The notes: generated by a model from the sequence alone, not told the origin. A stretch of 64,000 bases of DNA from Portibacter lacus (GCF_021533215.1 NZ_JAJNKA010000006.1:62001-126000), one strand, 5' to 3'. Shown: positions 41,014 to 49,974, counted from the first letter of the stretch. Program-made: numbers and translations.

Positions 41014-42026
41014 GAATATTATATGCGACCCAAGCAACAGGAAACGGCCATTTGATAAGGGCAACAGAATTAGTACCTCAACTTAGAAAGTATGCAAAAG
41101 TAGATGTGCTAATGAGTGGTTACCAAGGTGATATTGAACTGCCATTCAAGGTTAAATATCAATATAGAGGACTGAGCTACATGTTTGGTAAGAATGGGAA
41201 ATTAAACGTTCTCTCCTCTTTAAGGCATGCTAGGATAATGCGCTTATTAAAAGATGTAAACAGTTTTCCTGCCTATAGGTATCATGCCATCATAAGCGAC
41301 TTTGAACCTGTGAGCGCCTGGGCAGCTAAGTTGAATAAAATACCTTGCTTGGGACTTAGTCATCAAGCCTCCTTTATGAGCGAAAATACGCCTCGACCTA
41401 AGAAAAGAGATTTACTCGGTGAATTGCTCCTTAAGAAATATGCCCCGATTAAGTCATACTTGGGATTTCACTTTGACAGCTATGATGAACAAATTATCAG
41501 TCCTATCATAAGGAAGGAAGTTCGAGCCTTGAAAACGATCACAAGAGATCATATCACTGTATACCTTCCCGCCTTTAGTCATAAGCATTTAACCAGATTG
41601 TTTACGAAATTTAAGGATACCAATTTCCATATCTTTTCTAAGACGCAATCATGTATAATCAAAAACGATAATTGCACGGTTTATCCTATTTCTCAAGATA
41701 CTTGGCTATTGAGTTTATCCAGTTCTACAGGCGTCATTATGGGCGCAGGATTCGAAGGGCCATCCGAAGCGCTTTATTTAGGAAAGAAATTAATGGTCGT
41801 TCCTATGAAAGGCCAGTACGAGCAAGACTGCAATGCAGCGGCATTAGCTAGAAAAGGTGTTACCGTTCTGAAAGATCTTGAAAAGGAATTTGAATCTAGA
41901 TTTGCGACTTGGTTAAAAGAAGAGCCCATTAAGATTGATTTCCCGGATCATGTAGAGGAGTTAACTCAACGTATCATAACATTTTTCGAGATACAAAATC
42001 AAATGGTGTTCGATGTAGCTAGATAA
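41010..42026 (+). CDS. GT28-like glycosyltransferase (MJ1255/VC2487 type)
   Basis: 338 aa, no membrane helices. The N-terminus MRILYATQATGNGHLIRATEL carries the G-x-G-H motif of GT-B enzymes. Later parts include HAIISDFEPVSAWAAKL, the hinge, and the nucleotide-sugar site GVIMGAGFEGPSEALYLGKKLMVVPMKGQYEQDCNA, which resembles MurG and MGDG synthases. It probably adds a sugar to a lipid or polyprenyl carrier. Coupling to the LpxH-like phosphatase (4-nt overlap) supports a glycolipid role. The last 8 nt overlap the convergent 91-aa gene. Confidence 0.86.
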   Translation: MRILYATQATGNGHLIRATELVPQLRKYAKVDVLMSGYQGDIELPFKVKYQYRGLSYMFGKNGKLNVLSSLRHARIMRLLKDVNSFPAYRYHAIISDFEPVSAWAAKLNKIPCLGLSHQASFMSENTPRPKKRDLLGELLLKKYAPIKSYLGFHFDSYDEQIISPIIRKEVRALKTITRDHITVYLPAFSHKHLTRLFTKFKDTNFHIFSKTQSCIIKNDNCTVYPISQDTWLLSLSSSTGVIMGAGFEGPSEALYLGKKLMVVPMKGQYEQDCNAAALARKGVTVLKDLEKEFESRFATWLKEEPIKIDFPDHVEELTQRIITFFEIQNQMVFDVAR

Positions 42027-42294
42027 TTTCCTCGAATTCGAAGTCATCAGACAAGCCAGAAGATAGAATATCCATTCGAATGGTTTCCATTGCGGAAAAC
42101 TGGGCCATTATTCGTTCTATAATTTCAGGAGAAATGACGGTTTTCACATCGTTAACGCTACTGATGGTTTCGGATTCTCGAATTTTGTATGTTTGTTCGA
42201 TTCCTTCATTTTCAAATTTCACTGCATAACGATGATTCATGTGCATAATCGTTATTTTACACAACGGGTGTTCTATATATCCAACAATTCTCAT
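42019..42294 (-). CDS. Small conserved-looking protein of unknown function
   Basis: 91 aa, no signal peptide. The sequence (MRIVGYIEHPLCKITIMHMNHRYAVKFENEGIEQTYKIRE, then VISPEIIERIMAQFSAMETIRMDIL) suggests two or three beta strands followed by a helix and an acidic tail. Its start overlaps the stop of the DUF2520 gene by 4 nt, so it is the last gene of the ccmE-ccmF-DUF2520 operon. I do not recognise the family. The 3' end overlaps the glycosyltransferase gene by 8 nt on the opposite strand. Confidence 0.72.
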   Translation of the reverse strand: MRIVGYIEHPLCKITIMHMNHRYAVKFENEGIEQTYKIRESETISSVNDVKTVISPEIIERIMAQFSAMETIRMDILSSGLSDDFEFEEII

Positions 42295-43073
42295 GAGTTA
42301 TTTTTTTTGTCAATGTTTTTAGAAATCAATTGATAAATAGCTTTTTGATCGACATCGGAAAGCAGATCTAGCTGTTTATCCATTGTATTTTTATCTTGAC
42401 GCTTAGCGGGGCCAGTCTGATTAAGGGCTGGATCATTATAGAGAGCAGATTGTGCTGTCTTTAAAATAAGAGGAGTGATCAATTCAAAGTTTAACCCTTC
42501 AGCATTAAGGAGCTCTTTTGCAATAACATACATGTGGTTTGTGAAATTATTGGCAAATACAGCTGAAAGGTGGACCACCTTTTTTTGATCTTCACTAAGG
42601 TAGTATTTATGATTCGAAAGATGTGCTGCCCAGCGATCTAACTTTTCCTTGGTGTATTCATCTGAAAAAGATATGGAAAGAGGTGTTTCTTTTAACACCA
42701 AGCTTGAATCAGATTTAGAAATGGTCTGGATAGGCCACATAATTCCCGTGTGATGGAAATGTTCGTGAATTTCAGAAAGTCCCATGCTACCCGAAAAATG
42801 AATAATCATTGTCGAACTTTGCAAATGTTCGGATAATTTAGCTGTTACGGACTTTATAGCGTCATCATTGACCATTAAGAAAACTACATCTGTATCTTCT
42901 GGAATAGCTGCATAATTATAGATGATGTTTATCTGACCATCACCTATAACGAGCCTAGCTTTTTCTTCCGATCGAGCAAATATGCTGCTGACATTCAATT
43001 CCGCAATTTTAGAAATCGCTGGAGTAAAATGAGATGCAATATTTCCAGTACCGAAAATGACAGCATTTAGCAT
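42291..43073 (-). CDS. Rossmann-fold and DUF2520 domain protein
   Basis: 260 aa from the ATG at 43073. The N-terminus MLNAVIFGTGNIASHFTPAI is a Rossmann dinucleotide site. The middle TMIIHFSGSMGLSEIHEHFHHTGIMWPIQTISK and the C-terminal DUF2520 part (VHLSAVFANNFTNHMYVIAKELL, ALNQTGPAKRQD) are typical of this family, related to NADP-dependent 6-phosphogluconate-like or ketopantoate reductases; the substrate is unknown. Its ATG shares one base with the TAA stop of ccmF (TAATG), so translation is coupled. Upstream in-frame codons up to 43154 would lie inside ccmF and are not used. Confidence 0.88.
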   Translation of the reverse strand: MLNAVIFGTGNIASHFTPAISKIAELNVSSIFARSEEKARLVIGDGQINIIYNYAAIPEDTDVVFLMVNDDAIKSVTAKLSEHLQSSTMIIHFSGSMGLSEIHEHFHHTGIMWPIQTISKSDSSLVLKETPLSISFSDEYTKEKLDRWAAHLSNHKYYLSEDQKKVVHLSAVFANNFTNHMYVIAKELLNAEGLNFELITPLILKTAQSALYNDPALNQTGPAKRQDKNTMDKQLDLLSDVDQKAIYQLISKNIDKKNNS

Positions 43074-45880
43074 TATGCAACTGCCTTTTTGTTTCGCATT
43101 CTGATACCCATGCCAATTAGCATTCCTATCAGCATCATTATAGAGCCTAGCCAAAATAAATTGATTCCAGGAAAAACGATAGATTCGATAACAATGATAT
43201 CCGATCTAGGAACATTGTTCGCTATTTCTAATGGCACCTCGAATTGATCTCGTTCATCTTTTGCTATTTGGAAAGTAAGATTACCTGTCTTAGGATCAAT
43301 GCTCGTAAATTTAGCATGAATACCAGATTCTGGATCATAGTCTTTAACTGAACTTTGTCTAGAGCCTCTTATGAGGTAAACTGGTTCTAATTCTACCTTC
43401 TTACCATTGCTTATGAATTCAAGTTTGCTACCGATTGCAATGTCATCATCTTCTTTTCGATATGCTTTATTATCAGGAGTTTTATTGAAGCCTAAGTGTT
43501 TAAGCGATAGGTCTCCAAGTTCTATGATATCACCTTCTTTCATAACAATTTCTTCATATTCCACATCTTGTTCAATCGTGAAGAAACGTTCGAAGAAACT
43601 TTCGTTAATCCTGATTCGCATGTTGAGATCATTAATCTCTTCATAGTATTTATATACAACTGCACCTCGTAAAACAACAACTGGTTTTATATTAAAAACT
43701 TCGTCTGGGTTTAGCTTGTCCGTTACCTTTAAGTCAAATCCTACCGCAAGATCATTTTCTTTAGGTTCATAGTCCTTATGAACAGGATTGTAATCGATTC
43801 CTATGATTTCGATATCTAGTGTGTCACTGATAAATGGACTTTCAGTCGTAATCATTTGTGGAGCATAATTTAAGGTATCCTCCATTTCCTTTGAAAACTC
43901 CATTTTCATCAACTGCGCTGGTAATCCGGCAATGTGAGTGAAAATGTCTTTATGCAGATAGTGTTTTGTAGAAGGATTAAATGCTACGATTTCCGTTTTG
44001 TCGTTCGAATAGACAGAAACTGGATTAATATGAAATTCTTCAAGAATCAAATTATTAGAATCCACTTTGGTGAAGGAAATATCATAAGTTCTTTCATTGT
44101 TTACTAAAGTATCACCTGTCCATTGAACCCAATAGCCATTCATGAAGATCGGCTTTTCCTTAAGTAGCGTCACTTTCTTGTTCAGACTTTCATCTTCCAT
44201 GATATCTCTGAAGACGAATTCATTATTAGATATATGTCTTTTATTAACTCCTGAAGCTAAGATCCCAACTAACATAATACTGAAACCCAAGTGAGAGCAA
44301 AACGAAGCACTATTTTTCCATTGGAATTTATTGAATCCCATAAAATAGTCGATGTTGCTGACTATTCCGAAAACACCTGCAACCATCAGTACGAAATAGG
44401 GTACAGACTCGATTTGTAACCACATATTAACAACGAATGTTAGTACTAGTGTCCCAATGATGGAGATAACCGCATGCTTCTTTAGTTTCTTTTTGAAAGA
44501 ATCCGTTATTCGCCCATTATATCTCAAAAATTGAGCTAGAGAAGATAGTAAGACGATGAATACTGCGATCCAGATCTGGTTCTTATTATAATGCTGAATC
44601 GGCTCGTTAATAACAAGTCCCACAAAATCAGGATCAAATAACTCAGCTATTTTATTATAGATAGGTAATGAAGTAGATGCTGTAATTAAAATGGACGAGA
44701 AAAGTAAAATAATGGCACCGATAAACATCCAAAATTCTCTTGAGTTTATTTTATCGTCGGGCTGTTTGGTAATTATTTTTCTGTTCTTGAGATATACGAA
44801 TAAAGGAATTGCTGTGAAAACAATAATCAATAGCAACAGCTGATTCTCAAGGCCCATTTCTGTAAAAGCATGAACTGAAGTTTCACCTAACACACCACTT
44901 CTCGTTAAGAACGTAGAGTAGAGGATCATGACAAAACTCAAGCACAAAAGAATGAATGAAGATTTAACCCCTCTGCCAGTACTATTCGTAATCAAAAGTG
45001 AATGCACAGCAGCAACCATAATCAGCCAAGGAACTAGCGACATGTTTTCTACTGGATCCCATGCCCAATATCCCCCAAATGAAAGTGCTTCGTAAGCCCA
45101 AGCTCCACCCATTAAAATACCAATTCCAAGAATTCCACCTGAGAATAACGTCCACTTTAAGGTAGGCTTGATCCAAGCTTGAGGCTCTTTAAGCCAGAAT
45201 CCAGCAATTGCGAAGCAAAATGGAACGACTGTCGATGCAAATCCTAAAAATAAAGTTGGTGGATGTATGGTCATCCAATAATTTTGGAGAAGTGGATTAA
45301 GTCCTGAACCGCTCAAAAGGCTTACATAATCTGCATTTTGAAAAAGTGGAATATCCATGGTATCTCTAAAGAGCAGGAGTGGATTACTTCCAATTTTTAC
45401 CAGTGTTTCTCCGATTTCAAATTGGATTCCTAAGATCATAGAAATGAGTACAACTTCTACTAGTGCTAAAATACTTAGTACTGGAGCTTCCCATTTTTTT
45501 CCATTGAACATAATGATACATCCTAACACAACATGCCAGAACATCCATAGTAAGAAACTACCTTCTTGGCCTTCCCAGAATGCGGAAGCAATGTACTTCA
45601 TGGGTAAGAAATCATTCACATGCTGCGACACATAAGCATACTCATAATAATGATTAACCATGATATAGAATAATATCGTGATAATCCCTAGTACACTAAC
45701 CGTATGAGCCAGAAAGCCAATTCGACCTAGGGTCTTCCAAGCTTTACTTTCTTCAACGTTATTCGTTGCTTTGAAATAGGTGAATGAGGAAAATATAGCT
45801 GAAACAAAACCTAAGATGATTAGGAAGTGTCCTATATTTTTTGGCCATAAGTGTTCGCCAAAATATTGAATTTCTTGCAT
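43073..45880 (-). CDS. ccmF: Cytochrome c maturation / haem lyase component CcmF
   Basis: 935 aa, long but normal for the Bacteroidota CcmF/CcyK type. About 14 membrane helices in the first 525 residues, with the tryptophan-rich haem-handling motif GGYWAWDPVENMSLVPWL, an upstream WEGQEGSFLLW and the His-containing MTIHPPTLFLG. A large periplasmic domain (about 560-900) and a final membrane helix follow. CcmF takes haem from CcmE and helps attach it to apocytochrome c on the outer face of the inner membrane. It lies 6 nt after ccmE and is coupled to the DUF2520 gene. Other ccm genes are not in this window. Confidence 0.93.
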   Translation of the reverse strand: MQEIQYFGEHLWPKNIGHFLIILGFVSAIFSSFTYFKATNNVEESKAWKTLGRIGFLAHTVSVLGIITILFYIMVNHYYEYAYVSQHVNDFLPMKYIASAFWEGQEGSFLLWMFWHVVLGCIIMFNGKKWEAPVLSILALVEVVLISMILGIQFEIGETLVKIGSNPLLLFRDTMDIPLFQNADYVSLLSGSGLNPLLQNYWMTIHPPTLFLGFASTVVPFCFAIAGFWLKEPQAWIKPTLKWTLFSGGILGIGILMGGAWAYEALSFGGYWAWDPVENMSLVPWLIMVAAVHSLLITNSTGRGVKSSFILLCLSFVMILYSTFLTRSGVLGETSVHAFTEMGLENQLLLLIIVFTAIPLFVYLKNRKIITKQPDDKINSREFWMFIGAIILLFSSILITASTSLPIYNKIAELFDPDFVGLVINEPIQHYNKNQIWIAVFIVLLSSLAQFLRYNGRITDSFKKKLKKHAVISIIGTLVLTFVVNMWLQIESVPYFVLMVAGVFGIVSNIDYFMGFNKFQWKNSASFCSHLGFSIMLVGILASGVNKRHISNNEFVFRDIMEDESLNKKVTLLKEKPIFMNGYWVQWTGDTLVNNERTYDISFTKVDSNNLILEEFHINPVSVYSNDKTEIVAFNPSTKHYLHKDIFTHIAGLPAQLMKMEFSKEMEDTLNYAPQMITTESPFISDTLDIEIIGIDYNPVHKDYEPKENDLAVGFDLKVTDKLNPDEVFNIKPVVVLRGAVVYKYYEEINDLNMRIRINESFFERFFTIEQDVEYEEIVMKEGDIIELGDLSLKHLGFNKTPDNKAYRKEDDDIAIGSKLEFISNGKKVELEPVYLIRGSRQSSVKDYDPESGIHAKFTSIDPKTGNLTFQIAKDERDQFEVPLEIANNVPRSDIIVIESIVFPGINLFWLGSIMMLIGMLIGMGIRMRNKKAVA

Positions 45881-45886
45881 GTGTTA

Positions 45887-46276
45887 TTATTCATTTTTTC
45901 TAAGCATCACTTCTTGATCCTTATACTTAGATGGACATTTCAGCAAAATATCTGAAGCGTAAAAAATATCATTTTCTAATTTTCCTGTAACGACTAAAGA
46001 TTCAGACATTTCAAAATCCTGTGGTTTAGAATTTTGGTAAATAACTTTCATAGATTCACCTTTCTGATCTTCCATGAAAAAGGTGGTTAGATTAGCATCC
46101 ACGTTTGGATCATAAACAATAGGTTTGTTTTTGATCAAAAATCCAGAAACCTTTACTTTAGAATTAGATTTAGCATCGCTAAAATTAGCATAAGTGCTTA
46201 CATCGCTTGTTGCTGAAATTAAGTATCCAATTCCAGCTACAATCATTAAAATACCGATAATATATGCTTTTTTCAT
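45887..46276 (-). CDS. ccmE: Cytochrome c maturation haem chaperone CcmE, CxxxY type
   Basis: 129 aa. One N-terminal membrane anchor (AYIIGILMIVAGIGYLISA), then an OB-fold domain (KVKVSGFLIKNKPIVYDP, ESLVVTGKLENDIFYASDILLKCPSKY). In most proteobacterial CcmE proteins haem binds covalently to His of an HxxxY motif; here the site is C-P-S-K-Y with Cys114 and Tyr118, the CxxxY variant. It hands haem to CcmF, encoded 6 nt downstream. A perfect TACCTTTG box lies 20 nt upstream on the minus strand, so this is the first gene of the operon ccmE-ccmF-DUF2520-small protein. Confidence 0.92.
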   Translation of the reverse strand: MKKAYIIGILMIVAGIGYLISATSDVSTYANFSDAKSNSKVKVSGFLIKNKPIVYDPNVDANLTTFFMEDQKGESMKVIYQNSKPQDFEMSESLVVTGKLENDIFYASDILLKCPSKYKDQEVMLRKNE

Positions 46277-46295
46277 AGTTCGTATATTTAATGCC

Positions 46296-46303
46296 GCAAA
46301 GGT
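46296..46303 (-). promoter_or_regulatory. -7 box of the ccmE operon
   Basis: Reads TACCTTTG on the minus strand, a perfect TAnnTTTG match 19 nt before the ATG at 46276. Confidence 0.65.
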
Positions 46304-46358
46304 AATGAGTTAAAGTTAATAACCCACTTTTTAGGGACTTCTTTATACTGATTCTAAA

Positions 46359-47012
46359 TTATTTTAGCTCTTGTTTTATGATGGATGCTATTTCTTCAGA
46401 ATTGAACCTGATCATAGCATGTGTTCCATTTTTTATTTTATAGTCAATGTTAGCCCCATTCTTCAACGGGAAAAGTGGGTCTCTTGTTCCATGAACATGA
46501 ACAATGTTGTCCGGCAAGCTCTCATTTTCCCAGCAAACGATGCGATTGAAAGACCATTTTAGAAACTCATTATCTGAGGACTTGAAAACCCTCCGAAACC
46601 AATGATAACTAGAGATGTTCTTACCGTAAAATGGCATCAGGATATCAAGCCCAAATTTCATGAGATTCGGAGAAAATAATTTGTAAGTTCCTGATTTTTG
46701 TAAAACACGGAAAAGCATTGGTTTTTCAAGTTTGGTTTTGATCGTCGAAATGGCGATTATTTTTTTGACGGGTTGTACTTTGTTTATTTCTATGCTTAAT
46801 ACACCACCTAGAGAAACACCTATTAGAATATCATTAGATGTAATATGATAATGATCAATAAAATGGCTAGCATAATCTTCAAATGTCTGACAATCTTGAA
46901 CTGGAAGCCACTCGGTGAAAAGCGCTGGATGGTCGATACCACCACTTGACTTAAGGTTGTCATACAGCGTAGAATCTGTTCCGAAAGAAGGAATAAACAC
47001 TAGTCTTACCAT
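46359..47012 (-). CDS. Alpha/beta-fold hydrolase
   Basis: 217 aa. The nucleophile elbow is GVSLGG (about residues 84-89). The acid is probably in HGTRDPLFP (about 173-181) and the catalytic His in NGTHAMIRF (about 195-203). The N-terminus VRLVFIPSFGTDSTLYDNL matches the oxyanion-hole loop position of small alpha/beta hydrolases. No signal peptide; probably a cytosolic esterase or thioesterase of unknown substrate. It overlaps the end of tsaD by 7 nt on the same strand and is presumably co-transcribed. Confidence 0.84.
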   Translation of the reverse strand: MVRLVFIPSFGTDSTLYDNLKSSGGIDHPALFTEWLPVQDCQTFEDYASHFIDHYHITSNDILIGVSLGGVLSIEINKVQPVKKIIAISTIKTKLEKPMLFRVLQKSGTYKLFSPNLMKFGLDILMPFYGKNISSYHWFRRVFKSSDNEFLKWSFNRIVCWENESLPDNIVHVHGTRDPLFPLKNGANIDYKIKNGTHAMIRFNSEEIASIIKQELK

Positions 47013-48010
47013 GCAAGTCTCGCTTCAGGTCCAATAGAATGATCACTAAAATCATTATCTAAATATTTAAAGTAGGCAGAAATAGCAATCATAGCTGCAT
47101 TATCAGTACAATATTCGAACTTAGGCACAAAAACAGTCCAGTGATTTGTTAAAGCTCTTTCTTGTAGCGCATTTCTTAGTCCGGAATTAGCGGAAACACC
47201 TCCAGCTATAGCAACTTGTTTTAAACCAGTCTGTTTGACTGCTTTCTCAACTTTGTTGAGTAAGATGTCCACTATTTTATGTTGGATAGAGGCGCAGATG
47301 TCCTCCTTGTTATTTTCTATAAAATTAGGATCTAACTTAGTTTGGTCTCGGAGGAAATATCGAAAAGCAGTTTTTAAACCACTAAAACTAAAATCTAATC
47401 CATCGATTCTAGGTTCTGGAAAATCAAAAACAGGATTACCTTTTGCGGCAAGTCGATCAATTTCTGGACCTGCTGGGTAGGGCAGACCCATCATTTTTCC
47501 GGCTTTGTCGAATGCTTCGCCTGCTGCATCATCTAAAGTAGTCCCTAAAATTTTCATGTCATTATGCGATTTTACCTTTATTATTTGTGTATGTCCGCCT
47601 GATACAGTTAAACATAAAAAGGGAAAGGTTGGTTTCGGATCTTCTATGAAATGTGCCATCACGTGTGCTTTCATATGATGAATTTCAATAATAGGAATAT
47701 CTAAACTTAAAGCTAGTGATTTAGCAAAACTAACACCTACGATGAGAGAGCCAAGTAAGCCAGGCCCTCGCGTGAAAGCAATGGCATCAAGGTCTGACAG
47801 CTCTATGTCTGCCAATTTCATCACGTGATCTAGCAGCGGAATAATATTTTCTTGGTGTTTTCTGGAAGCCCATTCTGGAACAACACCACCATAATTTTGA
47901 TGAATTTTTTGCGTGGACACACCATTTGCAATTATTTTATCATCTTGAATGATAGCAGCAGCTGTGTCGTCACAGGATGATTCAATTGCCAAAATATAAA
48001 TAGATTTCAT
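47006..48010 (-). CDS. tsaD: tRNA N6-adenosine threonylcarbamoyltransferase TsaD
   Basis: 334 aa, the normal length. It belongs to the ASKHA fold with IESSCDDTAAAI, GGVVPEWASRKHQENI, the metal ligands His112 and His116 in HHMKAHVMAH, FPFLCLTVSGGHTQI, and AIAGGVSANSGLR near the end. With TsaB and TsaE it transfers the threonylcarbamoyl group to A37 of tRNAs reading ANN codons. A small hydrolase gene overlaps its 3' end by 7 nt. It is divergent from the 192-aa membrane protein gene with a 79-nt gap. Confidence 0.97.
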   Translation of the reverse strand: MKSIYILAIESSCDDTAAAIIQDDKIIANGVSTQKIHQNYGGVVPEWASRKHQENIIPLLDHVMKLADIELSDLDAIAFTRGPGLLGSLIVGVSFAKSLALSLDIPIIEIHHMKAHVMAHFIEDPKPTFPFLCLTVSGGHTQIIKVKSHNDMKILGTTLDDAAGEAFDKAGKMMGLPYPAGPEIDRLAAKGNPVFDFPEPRIDGLDFSFSGLKTAFRYFLRDQTKLDPNFIENNKEDICASIQHKIVDILLNKVEKAVKQTGLKQVAIAGGVSANSGLRNALQERALTNHWTVFVPKFEYCTDNAAMIAISAYFKYLDNDFSDHSIGPEARLAW

Positions 48011-48024
48011 TTTTTCATTTTATA

Positions 48025-48058
48025 TTGATACACGAATTAAATAAAAATAGTATTATTG
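48025..48058 (+). promoter_or_regulatory. Possible promoter of the 48090 operon
   Basis: TTG (48025-48027), a 23-bp spacer and TATTATTG (48051-48058), which differs from TAnnTTTG at one base. The identical -7 variant TATTATTG occurs before the ABC/GntR operon at 59591. Predicted leader about 25 nt. Confidence 0.4.
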
Positions 48059-48089
48059 TGAGTGTAGAAAACGAAAAAACAATTAAAAT

Positions 48090-48668
48090 ATGCGACTATT
48101 ACTAAATGTACTTTTAATATTAGGAATTGCAGGACTTGCATACCTTTTATTTTATAATGTAAAGGAACCTATAGCTTTCCAAGCTGAAAAGACCAGGAGA
48201 GAGACTAAAGTGGTTGATCGGTTAAAAGACATTAGAACTTCACAAGAGTTATATAAAGTTATTACGGGAGAGTATGCTGCAAATTTTGATACGCTAGCAT
48301 ATGTCTTGAAAACAAGAGATATTCCACAATTCAAAGTTGTCGGTAACCCTGATGATCCTACTGCAGGTTTTACAGTAGACACATTATATTATGATACGAG
48401 AGATTCTTTAAAGGCTTTAGGTATCAATGTGGATTCACTTAGATATGTTCCGTTTACAGATGGTAAAGTAATATTTGACATGGATGCAGATACATTGACT
48501 TATCAGCAGACATTAGTGAATGTTGTAGAAGCAGGAACTCAAAGAACAAATTTTATGGGGAGATTTGGTGACATCAAGTACTCTAAGTACGATAAAAGTT
48601 ATGATCCAAATACGATCTTGAAATTTGGAAATATGAACTCACCAAGCTTATCTGGAAATTGGGAATAA
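48090..48668 (+). CDS. Membrane-anchored protein of unknown function
   Basis: 192 aa. One N-terminal hydrophobic segment (LLLNVLLILGIAGLAYLLFY) is followed at once by a helix, EKTRRETKVVDRLKDIRTSQELYKVITGEYAANFDTL, and then a mixed domain (AGFTVDTLYYDTRDSLKALGINVDSLRYVPFTDG). The hydrophobic start plus the pattern I-R-x-x-Q-x-x-Y-x-x-x-T-G-x-Y is reminiscent of pseudopilins, but there is no prepilin peptidase site (G/A before F-T-x-x-E), so I do not call it one. It heads a run with the DUF3822 gene and rsmD, as seen in other Bacteroidota. Function unknown. Confidence 0.75.
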   Translation: MRLLLNVLLILGIAGLAYLLFYNVKEPIAFQAEKTRRETKVVDRLKDIRTSQELYKVITGEYAANFDTLAYVLKTRDIPQFKVVGNPDDPTAGFTVDTLYYDTRDSLKALGINVDSLRYVPFTDGKVIFDMDADTLTYQQTLVNVVEAGTQRTNFMGRFGDIKYSKYDKSYDPNTILKFGNMNSPSLSGNWE

Positions 48669-49438
48669 TTACTGAATACAGGCTGGAAAAAAAATATAAA
48701 CATAACATGCTGTCCGTAATCTTCGATTCGGACAGTTTTTTTTATGCAGTATCTGATATTAATAATAATCTGAAAATAGCTGTGAAATTTCAGCTAGAAG
48801 AAGATCCCATTACAGAAATTCCAAGAATCATCGCTGAGGAATCCTTAGCTGATCATTATTATAGCGCTGTCAATATATTCAGTAGAAGCAGTAAATTTAT
48901 TTTCGTACCTAATGCTGAATATAGTTATGGGACGGAATCTACCTTTATCCAAAACAGTTTCGAACTTACTAATGACGAAGTTAATGTAGATTTATGCAGT
49001 AGTGAACGCTTGAATATCATTCATGCTTATCCGAAAGCGTTTCAGAAAGCATTTCATTCTTTAAAGAGTGAAAACAATTTTCGACATGTTAGTTTAGCAT
49101 TTATAGAAGGTATCAGTGAAGATGGCATTCATATTTCAGTTACTCCTTATGGCACTACTATTTTAGTCAGAAATAATAGTCTGTTTGTTTATTACAACCA
49201 ATTTCAGACAGAGACCGCAGAAGATAGCTTATATTTTGTGATGCTAGCTTTTGATCAATTGGGCTTAGATCCTGAAAGGGATAAATTATTTCTTGATGGA
49301 ACTACTGATCGAAAGGATGAATTAAAAGAATTATTAAAAAACTATGTCGTAAACATTTCAACTGCTCCTGGAAAATTCAGCAATATGTCTGATTCCGAAG
49401 ATCTTATGGACTTATACTTAGCTTCGATATGCGAATAA
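48659..49438 (+). CDS. DUF3822 family protein
   Basis: 259 aa if it starts at the TTG at 48659, which overlaps the upstream gene by 10 nt; an ATG at 48707 would give 243 aa. The order of segments (NMLSVIFDSDSFFYAVSD, HYYSAVNIFSRSSKFIFVPN, RLNIIHAYPKAFQKAF, ISVTPYGTTILVRNNSLFVYYNQFQTETAEDSLYFVMLAFDQLGLDPERDKLFL) fits DUF3822, a Bacteroidota family with a duplicated actin-like fold. Its function is unknown, but the gene is regularly next to rsmD. Here it overlaps rsmD by 10 nt, so translation is coupled. Confidence 0.82.
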   Translation: MGIITEYRLEKKYKHNMLSVIFDSDSFFYAVSDINNNLKIAVKFQLEEDPITEIPRIIAEESLADHYYSAVNIFSRSSKFIFVPNAEYSYGTESTFIQNSFELTNDEVNVDLCSSERLNIIHAYPKAFQKAFHSLKSENNFRHVSLAFIEGISEDGIHISVTPYGTTILVRNNSLFVYYNQFQTETAEDSLYFVMLAFDQLGLDPERDKLFLDGTTDRKDELKELLKNYVVNISTAPGKFSNMSDSEDLMDLYLASICE

Positions 49439-49974
49439 TTTCAGGAACCTTTAAGGGAAGAAAGTTTTATCCACCCGCAAAGAAGTGGCCTACAAGACCT
49501 ACTACAGATTATGCTAAAGAGGGCTTGTTTAACATGCTGATGAATGAAATTGATTTCGAAGAAACTAAAATGCTGGATCTTTTTGGCGGGACTGGGAATC
49601 ATTGTTACGAATTCATTTCTAGAGGATGTAATGATGCTACTTATGTCGACAAGTTCGGGCTTGCGGTAAAATTTGTCCACCAAATTGCTGGCGAATTAGA
49701 AGTGAGTGATAAAATAAATGTCGTAAAATATGATGTTTTTAAGTATGTGGCGAAGTGCACAGAAACATATGATTACATATTTGCTGGGCCTCCATATGCA
49801 CTTCCTACCTTAGATAAGCTGCCAGATGAGATATTTGCAACTAATATATTGAGCAAAGATGGACTTTTCGTACTCGAGCATGATCATACAAATGATTTTT
49901 CAGACCACCCTAATTTTTTGAAACAGAGAAGTTACGGATCTGCGATTTTCGCCTTTTTTGCCCATTTGAAATAA
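49429..49974 (+). CDS. rsmD: RsmD-family 16S rRNA (guanine-N2) methyltransferase with altered motif IV
   Basis: 181 aa. RsmD signature at the N-terminus (MRIISGTFKGRKFYPPAKKWPTRPTTDYAKEGLFNML), then SAM motif I MLDLFGGTGNHCYEFISRG and ATYVDKFGLAV. Motif IV, which binds the target amino group and is normally (D/N)PP(Y/F), reads AGPPYALP here (Gly120-Pro-Pro-Tyr123). RsmD methylates G966 of 16S rRNA. The Asp-to-Gly change in the catalytic motif raises doubt about normal activity, although the rest is intact and the operon position is conserved. It overlaps the DUF3822 gene by 10 nt. argS follows 33 nt later with its own -7 box. Confidence 0.87.
   Translation: MRIISGTFKGRKFYPPAKKWPTRPTTDYAKEGLFNMLMNEIDFEETKMLDLFGGTGNHCYEFISRGCNDATYVDKFGLAVKFVHQIAGELEVSDKINVVKYDVFKYVAKCTETYDYIFAGPPYALPTLDKLPDEIFATNILSKDGLFVLEHDHTNDFSDHPNFLKQRSYGSAIFAFFAHLK

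Noticed and set aside
48090-48668. Type IV pseudopilin
   Set aside because: It has an N-terminal hydrophobic helix and an R-x-x-Q-x-x-Y-type helix but no prepilin peptidase cleavage site.
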